Origin: Nilaparvata lugens | Lineage: Eukaryota > Arthropoda > Insecta > Hemiptera > Delphacidae | Length of the DNA: 64,000 nucleotides | Assembly: GCF_014356525.2 (NCBI RefSeq) | Contig: NC_052518.1 | Span: 34,540,705 to 34,604,704 of the forward strand | Direction: 5' to 3' | Part shown: in pieces, positions 1-8,940 of the stretch | Layout of the letters: each line of letters opens with the position of its first letter | Position numbering within the stretch: position 1 is the stretch's first letter | Notes under the pieces: model-generated | What the model was told of the DNA's origin: nothing | The model's database searches: none | The model's input: the letters and a program-made list of their open reading frames with translations, nothing else | Translations under genes and position numbers: made by a program

Positions 1-384
1 CACTGATGATAGAATCGATGAAATCCACTCCGGCTGTTACCGTGGATTTCCCCGATCGGAAGCCATGCTGCTCCTTATCTATTAAATTATTTTTTTCCAG
101 GTATTCCATCAATTGAATATACACTACCCGCTCAAATATCTTTGAGAAAACAGATAAAATCGATATTGGCCTAAAACATGCTGGATCCTTGACATTACCC
201 TTTTTAAATATAGGAAATACCCGGGCTATCTTCAAAGTATTTGGAAAGTGTCCAGATATTAAGGATGAGTTTATCAAATGACTCAGGGGTTTGATAATTG
301 CAGGTAAGACTGCTTTAACAACCGTGATTGGGATGTCGTCCGGCCCTGAGGAAAGTTTATTTTCGAAAGACATTATTATTTTTA

Positions 385-895
385 TCAAGTCTGACTCAGA
401 AATATAGTTGAATTTGAATTTAAGAGTGGAATCACAGTTTTGATGATTGGATGTGTTGGCCTATCAGGAATATTCGGTCTTACAAATTTATCTACTGCTG
501 TCACAAAAAAGTCATTAAAACAATTACTAATGCTAGTAGGATCTTTTAGAAGATTTCCATTGTCTTCAACACACATATTTGAATGGTTATTTACTTTGAT
601 TCTACCAACTTCTGAATTTATAAGGTTCCAAGCTAATTTATTTTTATTTTTTGAAATAGAAACTTTATTGTCAAATGATCTCTGCCTACACCTCTCTATA
701 CTATGATTAAGATCTCTCTTCCTAAATTTAATCTCATTTTTCAAGTTTTCGCTTTTAGTATGTCTGTACATTTTTTCAATCTCTAACAATTCATTTCTCT
801 TCCTATCCACCTCCACGCTCGACCATTTTCTTTTATTCGGTTGTTTCTCAGTGATGTAAAGTTTTGGAAAATTTATATTGAAATGATACAAAAAG
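385..895 (-). pseudogene. LINE ORF2 part 2: EN-RT linker after a frameshift
   Basis: Minus-strand continuation of the ORF2 above. It is a lysine/arginine-rich segment typical of the linker between endonuclease and reverse transcriptase, with KLAWNLIN and an NCFNDFFVT motif that precedes RT motif 0 in CR1/Jockey-like elements. The frame hits a stop at 385; the RT proper resumes in another frame from about 424 down to base 1. No independent gene is indicated. Confidence 0.7.
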
Positions 896-1802
896 TTGTG
901 ATAAAAACATCATATTTTAGCATCACTGGAGACTGGTAAACCTCCATCCAATCCAATCTTAGCAGATCCATAAAAAATACATTTAAGTTACCACTGTCAA
1001 ATTTCCTGCACAATTTACGAATTGGTTTTTGGTGAATAGCATTCTTAATATGAATGATCTCAAACAGCTGAGCATCATGGTCAGATATGTGAGTGATAAT
1101 TCCAGAAACTCTTAAATTGTTGTTATTAATATTTGTTATAAAATTATCAATAGCTGTTTCAGATGTAGCTGTGATTCTGGTCGCAAAATCTACTTTATAA
1201 GTCATGTTGTACATTTTAAGAACATTGATGAATTTATTATACACATTATTTTTCTCTAAGACATTAATATTAATATCACCAGCCAATACAACATTCTCGT
1301 ATTTATTGCACAAAATTTCCAGCAAGATTTCAAGTTTTTCAAAAAATGGTTCTAAAAAACAGTGTTGAGGCGTTCGATACAAGCATGCTAACACAAACGA
1401 GAACTTATTCATTGAAAATTGAGATAAGCAACACTCAAACTCTTTCTCGCTAGTGATCGACTGTATTGCCGGCAGGATCACAGGCTTACAATTTGAATAG
1501 ATTTCATTTTGAACCAGAATCATAACTCCACCCCCCACATTTTTCGATCTACAGAATTGAGAACTTATCTGATAATGGGGTACATTCAAGCGAGTTATTT
1601 CAGCCTCTGTCATTTTATGCTCAGAGATAGCTAATATCTCAGGCTTTAGCTCCTCCAAGGTAATTCTCAACAAGTCTAAGCGTGAGGGCAAGTGTAGCAC
1701 ATTCTGGTGTAAAATCGAGATTCTATCATTCGCCTTTTGAGATACATTAGTAGCTGGGTGCGAGTGAGGTGTCAAATTGTCCAGAGGAACATTAATATCC
1801 AT
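873..1802 (-). pseudogene. LINE ORF2 part 1: endonuclease domain, frameshifted
   Basis: Minus-strand frame from an ATG at 1802. It carries the exonuclease-endonuclease-phosphatase signature of LINE endonucleases: ILHQNVLHL (active-site N), ISEHKM (active-site E), YRTP, AGDININVL, and ISDHDAQLF (catalytic D-H). The enzyme would nick target DNA to prime reverse transcription. The frame ends near 873 inside the linker, and the same protein continues one frame over from about 895 leftward (basic linker at 385-891), so a single-base indel has broken it. A further shift near 390 leads into the RT finger region running off the window. Confidence 0.8.
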
Positions 1803-1966
1803 TGCTAAATTCAATATAGAAGTATTGTGTTTTTTAGAAGCTTCAGTATTATTTATCTCAAAACTTTCAGACCCTGTCAGACGGGAGGTATGCGGATAAT
1901 TACAATCGGAGAAGACTAATTGATTAAAATCTGAATTAGATGGGGCCCTCTCCGATGCGAGGCAGT

Positions 1967-3319
1967 TTAAACTAAAAAAGAATTATGTAGTGGAATAGCA
2001 GAATATGAATTTGTATTTATGAAATTACTTTGCACGCACTCAATAATACTATCACTGATCATTTGTTTACCGAACTTATTGAGATGTAAGCCATGAGTTG
2101 TATGAAATCTCCTCCCCAAATGACTCATATCAATAAACTTACAATTAGGAAACAGATTACATATTTTCTTAATAGCAATATTAGTCTCTTTAATCAGTTT
2201 GTTGACGCAAGACCAGTCCGCCAAATCGAAGCGATGTGGAATCGAGATCACGACGACGTTGGTTCCATAGAGAGCCACCAGACTCCTTCGTAAAGCAATC
2301 AGAACGTCCTTGGCTTCATTTCTACTGACGTCATTGGTACCCCCTTGAATCACCAACACATCATTCCCGCCAAAATCCGTCAATCCATCCGGCATGACAT
2401 CAAGAAACCTGGCCCCCGGCTTCACAAATGAAGTGAAATTCAAGTTGCTTTTCCTCTTGAAGTGTCTTCCGACATCTCTACCCTGGCTGTCAGCGTAGTG
2501 GTGAACCGTGAGACTAGGAGTGGCTGGACTGGGTTCACACTCTTTCGAAACTACAGCATCACTATCGACATTTGAATTTGAAATGCTTGTTCGACTTGGT
2601 TTAATTCCATTACTCGACTTGGTTTGTTTGCTACCATTATTCATGGATTTATAACGCAAGCTCTTATTTTTATTAGAGCTATCTCTTAACAAGCTGTTCT
2701 CATTCCTCAGAGCATTGTTGTCAGCCTCCAAGGTTTCAATTGTCACTGACATTGCTCTTAGCTGACTTTTAACATCTCCATTCTCTCTCTCAAATTCCAG
2801 CGTTACTGACTTGATCTGTTCCCTCTGTGTTTCAACTTGTTTCTGAAGAGATTCAATTTGCATTTTTAAGTCTTGTGAATACGCAATCATATCATCACGC
2901 TGCTGTAGAAGCTCTATTGCACGCAAACTAGGCGATTCATTGTTTGAGACTGTTCTTGCTGTTGGTGTGTTGACACCCATATCGCACATTGCTCGTTGAG
3001 GTGAATAAATACCCTTACAACTGACAGGAGTGGATGGCAACTTATCCGTGCACAGAGGAGTTGATTGTCTGACAGAAGAGTCATTGATCACGGTACTTGC
3101 GGAGGCCAGATCAGGAGCTGGATGATCGTGCTTCCCGCTTGTTTCTAAAACTGTATGAACCTGGGCGTTTGTTTTCAAAGTATATGGACAGCCATTGTTT
3201 AGACATCTCCACGAAACTCTTCCGTCTAGCATTGTACGTTGTTTTCTGAATTTGAACCCGTTGACCTCTATAGCATCGTTACCCCTTTGTGTTGAAGATC
3301 TATTTATTGTTGGGAACAT
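1967..3319 (-). CDS. LINE ORF1: FLYWCH zinc finger, coiled coil, SGNH hydrolase
   Basis: This is an uninterrupted 450-residue reading frame starting at an ATG. Residues 2-66 look like a FLYWCH zinc finger: a leading F, S..RG, G-F-x-F, W37, then ligands C39, C44, H64 and H66. Residues about 130-220 are rich in E, Q, L and K in a heptad-like pattern, so a coiled coil is likely. The C-terminal 170 residues carry SGNH-hydrolase blocks: ADSQGRD with the nucleophile serine, GGTNDVSRN (block III), and HGLHLNKFG with the catalytic histidine. Esterase and PHD domains are known in ORF1 of CR1-clade LINEs; FLYWCH in place of PHD is less familiar to me. The product would bind the element RNA or DNA and chaperone the RNP; that role is inferred. 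It is followed by the endonuclease ORF2 on the same strand. Confidence 0.8.
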   Translation of the reverse strand: MFPTINRSSTQRGNDAIEVNGFKFRKQRTMLDGRVSWRCLNNGCPYTLKTNAQVHTVLETSGKHDHPAPDLASASTVINDSSVRQSTPLCTDKLPSTPVSCKGIYSPQRAMCDMGVNTPTARTVSNNESPSLRAIELLQQRDDMIAYSQDLKMQIESLQKQVETQREQIKSVTLEFERENGDVKSQLRAMSVTIETLEADNNALRNENSLLRDSSNKNKSLRYKSMNNGSKQTKSSNGIKPSRTSISNSNVDSDAVVSKECEPSPATPSLTVHHYADSQGRDVGRHFKRKSNLNFTSFVKPGARFLDVMPDGLTDFGGNDVLVIQGGTNDVSRNEAKDVLIALRRSLVALYGTNVVVISIPHRFDLADWSCVNKLIKETNIAIKKICNLFPNCKFIDMSHLGRRFHTTHGLHLNKFGKQMISDSIIECVQSNFINTNSYSAIPLHNSFLV

Positions 3320-3520
3320 ACTTATAATATATTACAGTAGTAATTGTGCGGAGTTCTTATTCTGTGATTCAAAACTTTATTTGATGCCCGATCTATAAAG
3401 TTCGTGCAAGTGAAGTATCAGAGAGAAAGGAAAACTGGAAGGAAAATTGACAAGTGCCGAGAGAGCTATCAAGGCGGTAAAAGGAAGCTCCTGATAGGGT
3501 AAAGGGAAAGGAAACAATAT

Positions 3521-3541
3521 ATTCAATTCAATTCAATTCAA
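3521..3541 (-). repeat. LINE 3' tail of tandem TTGAA units
   Basis: Plus strand shows repeated TTCAA units ending in ATTTATT. The related LINE has the same tail at 51409-51432. CR1-like elements commonly end in short tandem repeats rather than poly(A), and this marks the 3' terminus of the element. Confidence 0.65.
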
Positions 3542-3629
3542 TTTATTTCCTCAAAAAATCATATACATATCAGTTATACAAAATAACTAATAACAATAAT
3601 AGTTATACAAAACAATTCCAGGAAATATA

Positions 3630-3666
3630 TTTCCCCACTTAGACTATAAATCCGTGTGTGGGGAAA
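3630..3666 (-). promoter_or_regulatory. LINE 3'-UTR stem-loop, copy 1
   Basis: TTTCCCCAC at 3630-3638 pairs with GTGGGGAAA at 3658-3666: nine perfect base pairs around a 19-nt loop. The same structure lies at the equivalent position of the related LINE at 51494-51530 with one pair changed from A-T to G-C on both sides. A reverse-transcriptase recognition element is the likely role, by analogy with other LINE 3' ends. Confidence 0.6.
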
Positions 3667-3992
3667 GAATTCCTATCTAGAAAAGCCTTAATAAATACAG
3701 GATAATCGAAATCATTTCTTGAAAAACTTTTAAATTTTACTTTTTTTCTAAACAAAAAATGAACTTTAATTAAACAATAACTTCAAATGTAGAAAATAAA
3801 ATAGGTTAAATCTATTACTGATATGGGTTGGTGCTATAAGGTCGAAAGAGTTAATAGAGCGCTGCATCAAAAAAAAAGAATCTAAACACAAGCAAGAAGA
3901 GAGAGAGAAAAAGAAAAAATAACGAAACACGGAAAAACTAATGGCTTATAACAAAATGAAAAATATCTGTAGACAAATATCCAAGACAAAAC

Positions 3993-6900
3993 CTAGGTGT
4001 AGGGTGAATTGACAAGGGCCTCCGAAGCATCCCTACCAATGTTGAATAGCCATTGGACTATTTTTCTTTTGTAAACAGGTACACTGCGCCCCTCAGCCTC
4101 CTGGATTGATGTAGGCAAATTTCGGTAGAGGAGGTGCACAATGTGAAATGGGGTGTTATTTGCTGGAGCTAAAGTGGCTCTAGGAGTACCATATCTGAAA
4201 TTTAATCTATGTCTAGTTTGGTAATTGTGTGGTGATTCAGTAAATATTGCTGCTTTGTAGGATTTGGTAAAGGAGAGGAGGGTTTTTATGTATATTTGTC
4301 TGATATTAAGGACATGGAATTCGGAAAAAAGTTGTTCTGTAGGGTATCGCATGGGTTTATTTAAAATTATTTTTATTAGGGTTCTCTGAGTGACAGCAAG
4401 AGGCCGCAACAACGCCGCCGAGACTCCACCCCACGCCAACACACCGTATTGAAGCAAAGACTGCACATAGGAAAAGTAAACAGACCTGCAATGCCCCACA
4501 GCCAGCACGCCTGCAAGCTGCGAAAAGGCGAACATAAATTTTCTAAGTTTTTGCCTTACTGTTTGAATGTGCGGGGCCCATGATAATTTATGGTCTATTG
4601 TGACCCCCAAATATTTGTAGGTATTAACACGTTCAATTACGCTGCAATCACAGGCGACCGACTGCAGTACATCACAGGAATGCAGAGCCAAGCGTCGCGG
4701 ACCAGGATCACTGTCATGTTTAAAAAATATGGGTAGATGTTTAGTTTTTCCTACATTCAGGGTCAAGGTGTTCTGATCCAGCCAACGCTTGACCCTGATC
4801 ATATCATCCTCCGCCCGCTCGTAAGCCTCATCCCACGTGCAGCCGGACGACACCACCGCTGTGTCATCAGCAAAAAGGAACAATTTTCCTCTAATTGCTA
4901 CTTTCTCCAGGTTATTAATATAGATTAGGAACAGAAGCGGCCCCAGTGTACTTCCCTGCACCACTCCATAGTCGATTTCAGTTTTATCACTGTTAATTCC
5001 ATTTATAGTCACGTATTGCAAACGGTTTTCTAAGTAGCTGATAAACCAATCCGTTGATCTAACACCAATGTATTGTAATTTCCTTATCAACTTTTGTCGA
5101 TCTATGGAATCAAATGCTTTAGCTAGATCCAGAAAAGTAACCAGGACACGCCTTCCTCCCCCAATTTGTTTGGCAATGTATTTGGTGATTTCAAAGAATG
5201 CATGAGATGTGCTTCTATCTTGTCTGAAAGCAAACTGTAAATCTGATATTAGTTTTTCTTGTTTGAGGTAGTCGGCAAGTTGTATTTTGACACATTTTTC
5301 AAGTATTTTAGATAGAATGCAGAGTAAAGAAATTGGTCTATAGTTAGAAATTAAGTTATTTTGTCCTGATTTAAAAATTGGTATCACTTTGGCAATCTTG
5401 AGTGCATTTGGAAAAATATTTGTATTAATACTAAGGTTAACTATATGCAACAAAGGTGTGATCAAAGCATCGATATTAAATTTTATTAATTTTGAGGGGA
5501 TATTATCTGATCCTGATGCAGAGTTGCCCTTGATGCACCTTATCACATCAGTGAGCTCAACCCGTGTGACCGGCCGCAGCCAGAACAGAGAGTCAGCGGC
5601 GTGGTCGGCATCGTCCACCTCAAGCGGTCCCGCGGGGTTGAGAGTCTCAGCAAGTCGGCGACCAACGGAGGCAAAGTAGTCATTGAAATCATTACTAATT
5701 TTATTTATCTCCTCAGGGGTGGGAGGCGCAGTGCCACCGTGCTCTTTAAATGCATCTAGCGGGAATTTGGATTTACCCACAGAGCGCCCTGCCACCTCAT
5801 TTACTACATTCCAAAACTTCCTAGGGTCCCCATGAGCATCATCTATTTTAGTTTTATAATAATCAAACTTTGCTCGTTTAATAATTGATTTTAATGTATT
5901 ACGGTATCGCTTGTATTTTTCGTTAATTTGTAAATTGTGGGGATTTCTCCTAGCTTCTTTACATAGCTTATCACGGCGACGCATTGAAGACAATAGACTA
6001 CCCGTGATCCAAGGTTTCAATTTAGAATATTTTGCTTTGTAAACGTGTTCTGATGTATTTCGTTTCAAGTTTCCTAATATTATATCATTGAAATTTTCCG
6101 TGGCAGCATTCACCTCTGTTGCTTCGAGCACTCTTTGCCAGGTTTCGTCCTTTAATGATTTAGTTATGTTTGGCCAATTTATTTTTTGAAAAGTTTTTGT
6201 GACTGGGTTGTTCACTTTTGGTGAGTTACAATTAATATCCAGGCATATTATGAAATGGTCAGTAATCTCTGTTTGTATTATTGATGAGTGAGCCTCGCAT
6301 CTGTGTGGAAGTGAAATGAAAAAATGATCAATGCAGGTGCTACTGTTGGGACGTGTAATCTTATCTATACAAGCTACTAGCCCAAATTCATATAGTATGT
6401 CAAGGTATCTCTCTTCTTGAGGATTGGGATTGAGTATGTCGCAGTTTATATCACCTACAAAAATTCTTAGGCTAGAAAGATTAGACGGCATGGACCTCAG
6501 TAGATCCTGAAGGCCGTTGTTAAACGATAACAAAGATGAAGACGGGCTACGATAGATACAGAATAATTCGCATGGAATGCCGGTCCAATCGAAAGATAGA
6601 GACAGACATGTTGCGACTTCACCAATTGACATCTGACAGCTTGTAGCTGATAAGGTCTCGTCTAAATACACAACAACACCGTCACACTGATTGATACTAT
6701 TATAGCTACGTATTAACTTAAAACCCTCTAGACTCACAAGATCACTACAATCTCTGAGCCATGCCTCTGTGAGAATAATACAATTATACTTTATTTTTAT
6801 ACCTTGTAGTAATATTAGCAACTCGTCAAAATTTTTATTATAGCTTCGAATATTCAGATGCAGCACTCTGAAACTATTCGACCCACAACAATCACCACCA

Positions 6901-7019
6901 ACACCATTAAAACTGTTATTGTAATCAACAAGATTAGCGAACTCTTTACAATCGATAATCGGTCGTTCTAGATAATTATCGTCATCCATGATACAAATTT
7001 TATTTTTTTCATATCTCAT
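3993..7019 (-). CDS. LINE ORF2: endonuclease and reverse transcriptase, intact
   Basis: A 1008-residue frame without interruption, starting at an ATG. N-terminal endonuclease blocks are complete: VLHLNIRS, TEAWL, IYRSPSS, VGDINCD, STCIDHFF and TDHF. The reverse transcriptase follows with NYRPISLL, FAFRQDRSTSHAFF, TFLDLAKAFDSIDR (motif A aspartates), YGVVQGSTLGPLLF, and LFLFADDTAVV, where FADD holds the catalytic aspartates. The C-terminal third is the usual thumb and tail (YLGVTIDHKLSW, YFSYVQSLLQYGVLAWGG). Every catalytic residue I can recognise is present, so the enzyme may be functional, while ORF1 of the same copy is frameshifted. It would nick DNA and copy element RNA at the nick. Confidence 0.92.
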   Translation of the reverse strand: MRYEKNKICIMDDDNYLERPIIDCKEFANLVDYNNSFNGVGGDCCGSNSFRVLHLNIRSYNKNFDELLILLQGIKIKYNCIILTEAWLRDCSDLVSLEGFKLIRSYNSINQCDGVVVYLDETLSATSCQMSIGEVATCLSLSFDWTGIPCELFCIYRSPSSSLLSFNNGLQDLLRSMPSNLSSLRIFVGDINCDILNPNPQEERYLDILYEFGLVACIDKITRPNSSTCIDHFFISLPHRCEAHSSIIQTEITDHFIICLDINCNSPKVNNPVTKTFQKINWPNITKSLKDETWQRVLEATEVNAATENFNDIILGNLKRNTSEHVYKAKYSKLKPWITGSLLSSMRRRDKLCKEARRNPHNLQINEKYKRYRNTLKSIIKRAKFDYYKTKIDDAHGDPRKFWNVVNEVAGRSVGKSKFPLDAFKEHGGTAPPTPEEINKISNDFNDYFASVGRRLAETLNPAGPLEVDDADHAADSLFWLRPVTRVELTDVIRCIKGNSASGSDNIPSKLIKFNIDALITPLLHIVNLSINTNIFPNALKIAKVIPIFKSGQNNLISNYRPISLLCILSKILEKCVKIQLADYLKQEKLISDLQFAFRQDRSTSHAFFEITKYIAKQIGGGRRVLVTFLDLAKAFDSIDRQKLIRKLQYIGVRSTDWFISYLENRLQYVTINGINSDKTEIDYGVVQGSTLGPLLFLIYINNLEKVAIRGKLFLFADDTAVVSSGCTWDEAYERAEDDMIRVKRWLDQNTLTLNVGKTKHLPIFFKHDSDPGPRRLALHSCDVLQSVACDCSVIERVNTYKYLGVTIDHKLSWAPHIQTVRQKLRKFMFAFSQLAGVLAVGHCRSVYFSYVQSLLQYGVLAWGGVSAALLRPLAVTQRTLIKIILNKPMRYPTEQLFSEFHVLNIRQIYIKTLLSFTKSYKAAIFTESPHNYQTRHRLNFRYGTPRATLAPANNTPFHIVHLLYRNLPTSIQEAEGRSVPVYKRKIVQWLFNIGRDASEALVNSPYT

Positions 7020-7841
7020 CAGCGCATCAGCCAGCCAACAACTGATAAAATTAGGAATGTGTAAAGATTTTTTGAAAGTATTGCATTTAACTTACATGTT
7101 ACAAGTGTGAAAAATTATTAGATAAAGTAAACGATGAGAGTAATAAGCCTTAATAATGATTTACTAGCACCCAATTAGATAAGGATTGAATTGAGCTCGC
7201 TATAAAGAAAGTAAATTGATCATAAATAAAGACATTTATACAATATAAATATAAAATAAATATGATATTGATACAATAATTGAAAAACAAGAATCCTTAG
7301 AGAAAAAATGACGATTAAAAAGCATCAAAGAGAATAATAAAATTCCACCTAAAATAAAGATATCCATATTATAAAACAAATATATACATATGATGCTAAA
7401 TAATCATTGAAAACAAGAATCCATAGGGAGAGAGAGGAAAAAGAAACAATCAAACCTCAAAGAAAGCAATAACATTTCACCCTAATGTTATATGTTTTCA
7501 CTATATATTCTCCCCCCATGTATTACTGTAGTACCTCAGCAATCAGGATGAAATAATAATTATTATTTTTATTACATAAATATATATTATTGTTAGTAAA
7601 TAGCTTGAATTTCACGATCTATTGGGTTAAATGCTAGTATAGTTTATTCAGTTTATTTCACCGCATGGACTATCTTTAAAACACTCTCACCAATCGTTCT
7701 AATGTGTTACTTTTTATAATTATACATATAAAAATATTATTTTCACTTATATCACACACTCGTGTTTTTGGAATTTTAATGAAGAACTGAGGAAATTGAT
7801 GTTGTTACCTTGCTGGAGACACTTGCCTATTGATGCGGCAC
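7020..7841 (-). other. AT-rich gap between ORF1 and ORF2 of the second LINE
   Basis: No reading frame of note. It contains two diverged copies of a roughly 95-bp AT-rich unit (about 7262-7356 and 7389-7485), both holding AAACAAGAATCC and ending near CACCTAA or CACCCTAA. At 7652-7672 there is a TTATTTC-A-CCGCATGGACT string matching the start of the LINE 3'-UTR hairpin at 51490-51510 with one mismatch. The gap is long for a CR1-like ORF1-ORF2 spacer, so ORF1 and ORF2 may come from separate insertions. Confidence 0.5.
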
Positions 7842-8530
7842 TCACTTCACTTGACCAGGCTGGCGGTTGAGTTGGCGTTGGTTGCAGTGGGGCGTAGCGG
7901 CGCCCCGTCGGCCTGGATGGGGGCGGCGTCTTCCTCGGAGGCGGTTGCGGGTGGAGTCCTCTCCTCCAGGTCCTTTAGACAATTCACTCTGAATGGACGA
8001 GATGTTGGAGTTCTCTTGGCCATCACACGACCATCGTTTGTCCACACGGAAGCCATCTTGTTCTCCTTAATCATGCTCCTTGCCGTTTTGAATAGTACAC
8101 TTGTATCCTTCGTGAGTTGTTCATTCAAATAAATTTGGACGTCTGGAAAATCGTTGTCGATTTCTCTCGCCTTCAGGAATCTTTTGTGACGTCTTGCGAG
8201 GAGCCATTCATTTTTAACCAGTCTTGACACGAATGAAACTACAATTGACTGAGATCTCGGCTCGCCCCCCCGGACTGGGAGCCAATGGGCAGCGTTGATG
8301 TCTGTTTGGTAGTATGTAAGTTTCAGGAGTTCAGCTATCTTAATGATAATGGGAAATACATTGGTCCCTTTTGATTGAATTGGGATGCCAGAAATTACTA
8401 TGTTGTTTTTCCTAGTTTGTATTTGAAGATCGTGAATTTCTCTCTTCGCAACGGCTAATTCTTGATGCAATTTACAATTTTCATCAGCTAGCTGCTGCAC
8501 CCTTGTATTCTGTACTGGTCGCTTTTTCAA
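7842..8530 (-). pseudogene. LINE ORF1 part 2: FP25K/ORF1p-like domain
   Basis: Continuation of ORF1 after the frameshift. It starts with coiled-coil residues (QQLADENCKLHQELAVAK), then a globular region beginning NIVISGIP and containing INAAHWLPV and SIVVSFVS, which resembles the baculovirus FP25K-like domain common in insect LINE ORF1 proteins. A proline/alanine-rich tail of lower complexity follows (PTSRPFRV onward). No start codon of its own is needed. Confidence 0.75.
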
Positions 8531-8885
8531 CTATTTCGTCCATTTTTGTTTTAAGGCAAGTAATGTCTTTGTTCATATTACTCATCTCTTCCTGTATGCT
8601 ATCCAATTTCTTGTTGTTAACGTCCCACTGGTTCTTCATATCCTCTTTTAAGGCAGCAATCGCTTTCACAATTATTTCATTAACCCGCTCGTAGTCGATC
8701 GTTGGTTTAACTATGGTGTCTGTCTGCTCACTGCAACACTTTACACATTTCCAAGATTTTTGTGAACCACGTGTAACACATTCACTGACACATGAGTTAT
8801 GAAATTGTGCCTGGCAGCTCACACACGTGCTGCTCCCGTCTTTTGTCGGTGCAATGTCCTTTGTACATTTGTTACACTTCACCAT
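8484..8885 (-). pseudogene. LINE ORF1 part 1: PHD-like zinc finger and coiled coil
   Basis: Minus-strand frame from an ATG at 8885. The first 50 residues have regularly spaced cysteines and one histidine (CNKC, CVSC, FHNSC, WKCVKCC), the pattern of a PHD finger found in ORF1 of CR1-like and other LINEs. A stretch rich in E, K, M and I follows, consistent with a coiled coil. The frame stops at 8484, but the neighbouring frame continues from about 8525, so one base was gained or lost between these points. It binds element RNA in working copies; that is family knowledge. Confidence 0.8.
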
Positions 8886-8940
8886 GTTGCTGATTACTAA
8901 TTTCTACTAATTTCTATTAAAGGCCTTGTAGCCACGTCAG

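Larger units (their letters stand above)
1..3480 (-). mobile_element. CR1/Jockey-like LINE, broken, cut by left window edge
   Basis: Read on the minus strand this is one non-LTR retrotransposon: 5' flank near 3480, ORF1 at 3319-1967, then ORF2 with an apurinic-like endonuclease and the start of a reverse transcriptase that runs off the left edge. ORF2 is broken by at least two frameshifts, near 890 and near 390, because the reading continues in a neighbouring frame each time. RT motifs such as FRPISILSVFSKI and GFRSGKST are legible in 1-384. The element lies immediately downstream (in transcription sense) of the 3' tail of a second LINE at 3521. Family placement rests on domain order and motifs only. 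Confidence 0.85.
3521..8940 (-). mobile_element. CR1/Jockey-like LINE with intact ORF2
   Basis: Minus-strand non-LTR element. Order in transcription sense: short 5' region near 8940-8886, ORF1 at 8885-7842 (one frameshift), a gap of about 0.8 kb, ORF2 at 7019-3993, a 3' UTR with a predicted stem-loop at 3630-3666, and a tail of tandem TTGAA units at 3521-3541. The ORF2 protein is close to that of the broken element at 51.4-54.06 kb, and both share the stem-loop and tail, so they are one family. The 5' limit is not defined by any visible target-site duplication. Confidence 0.85.
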
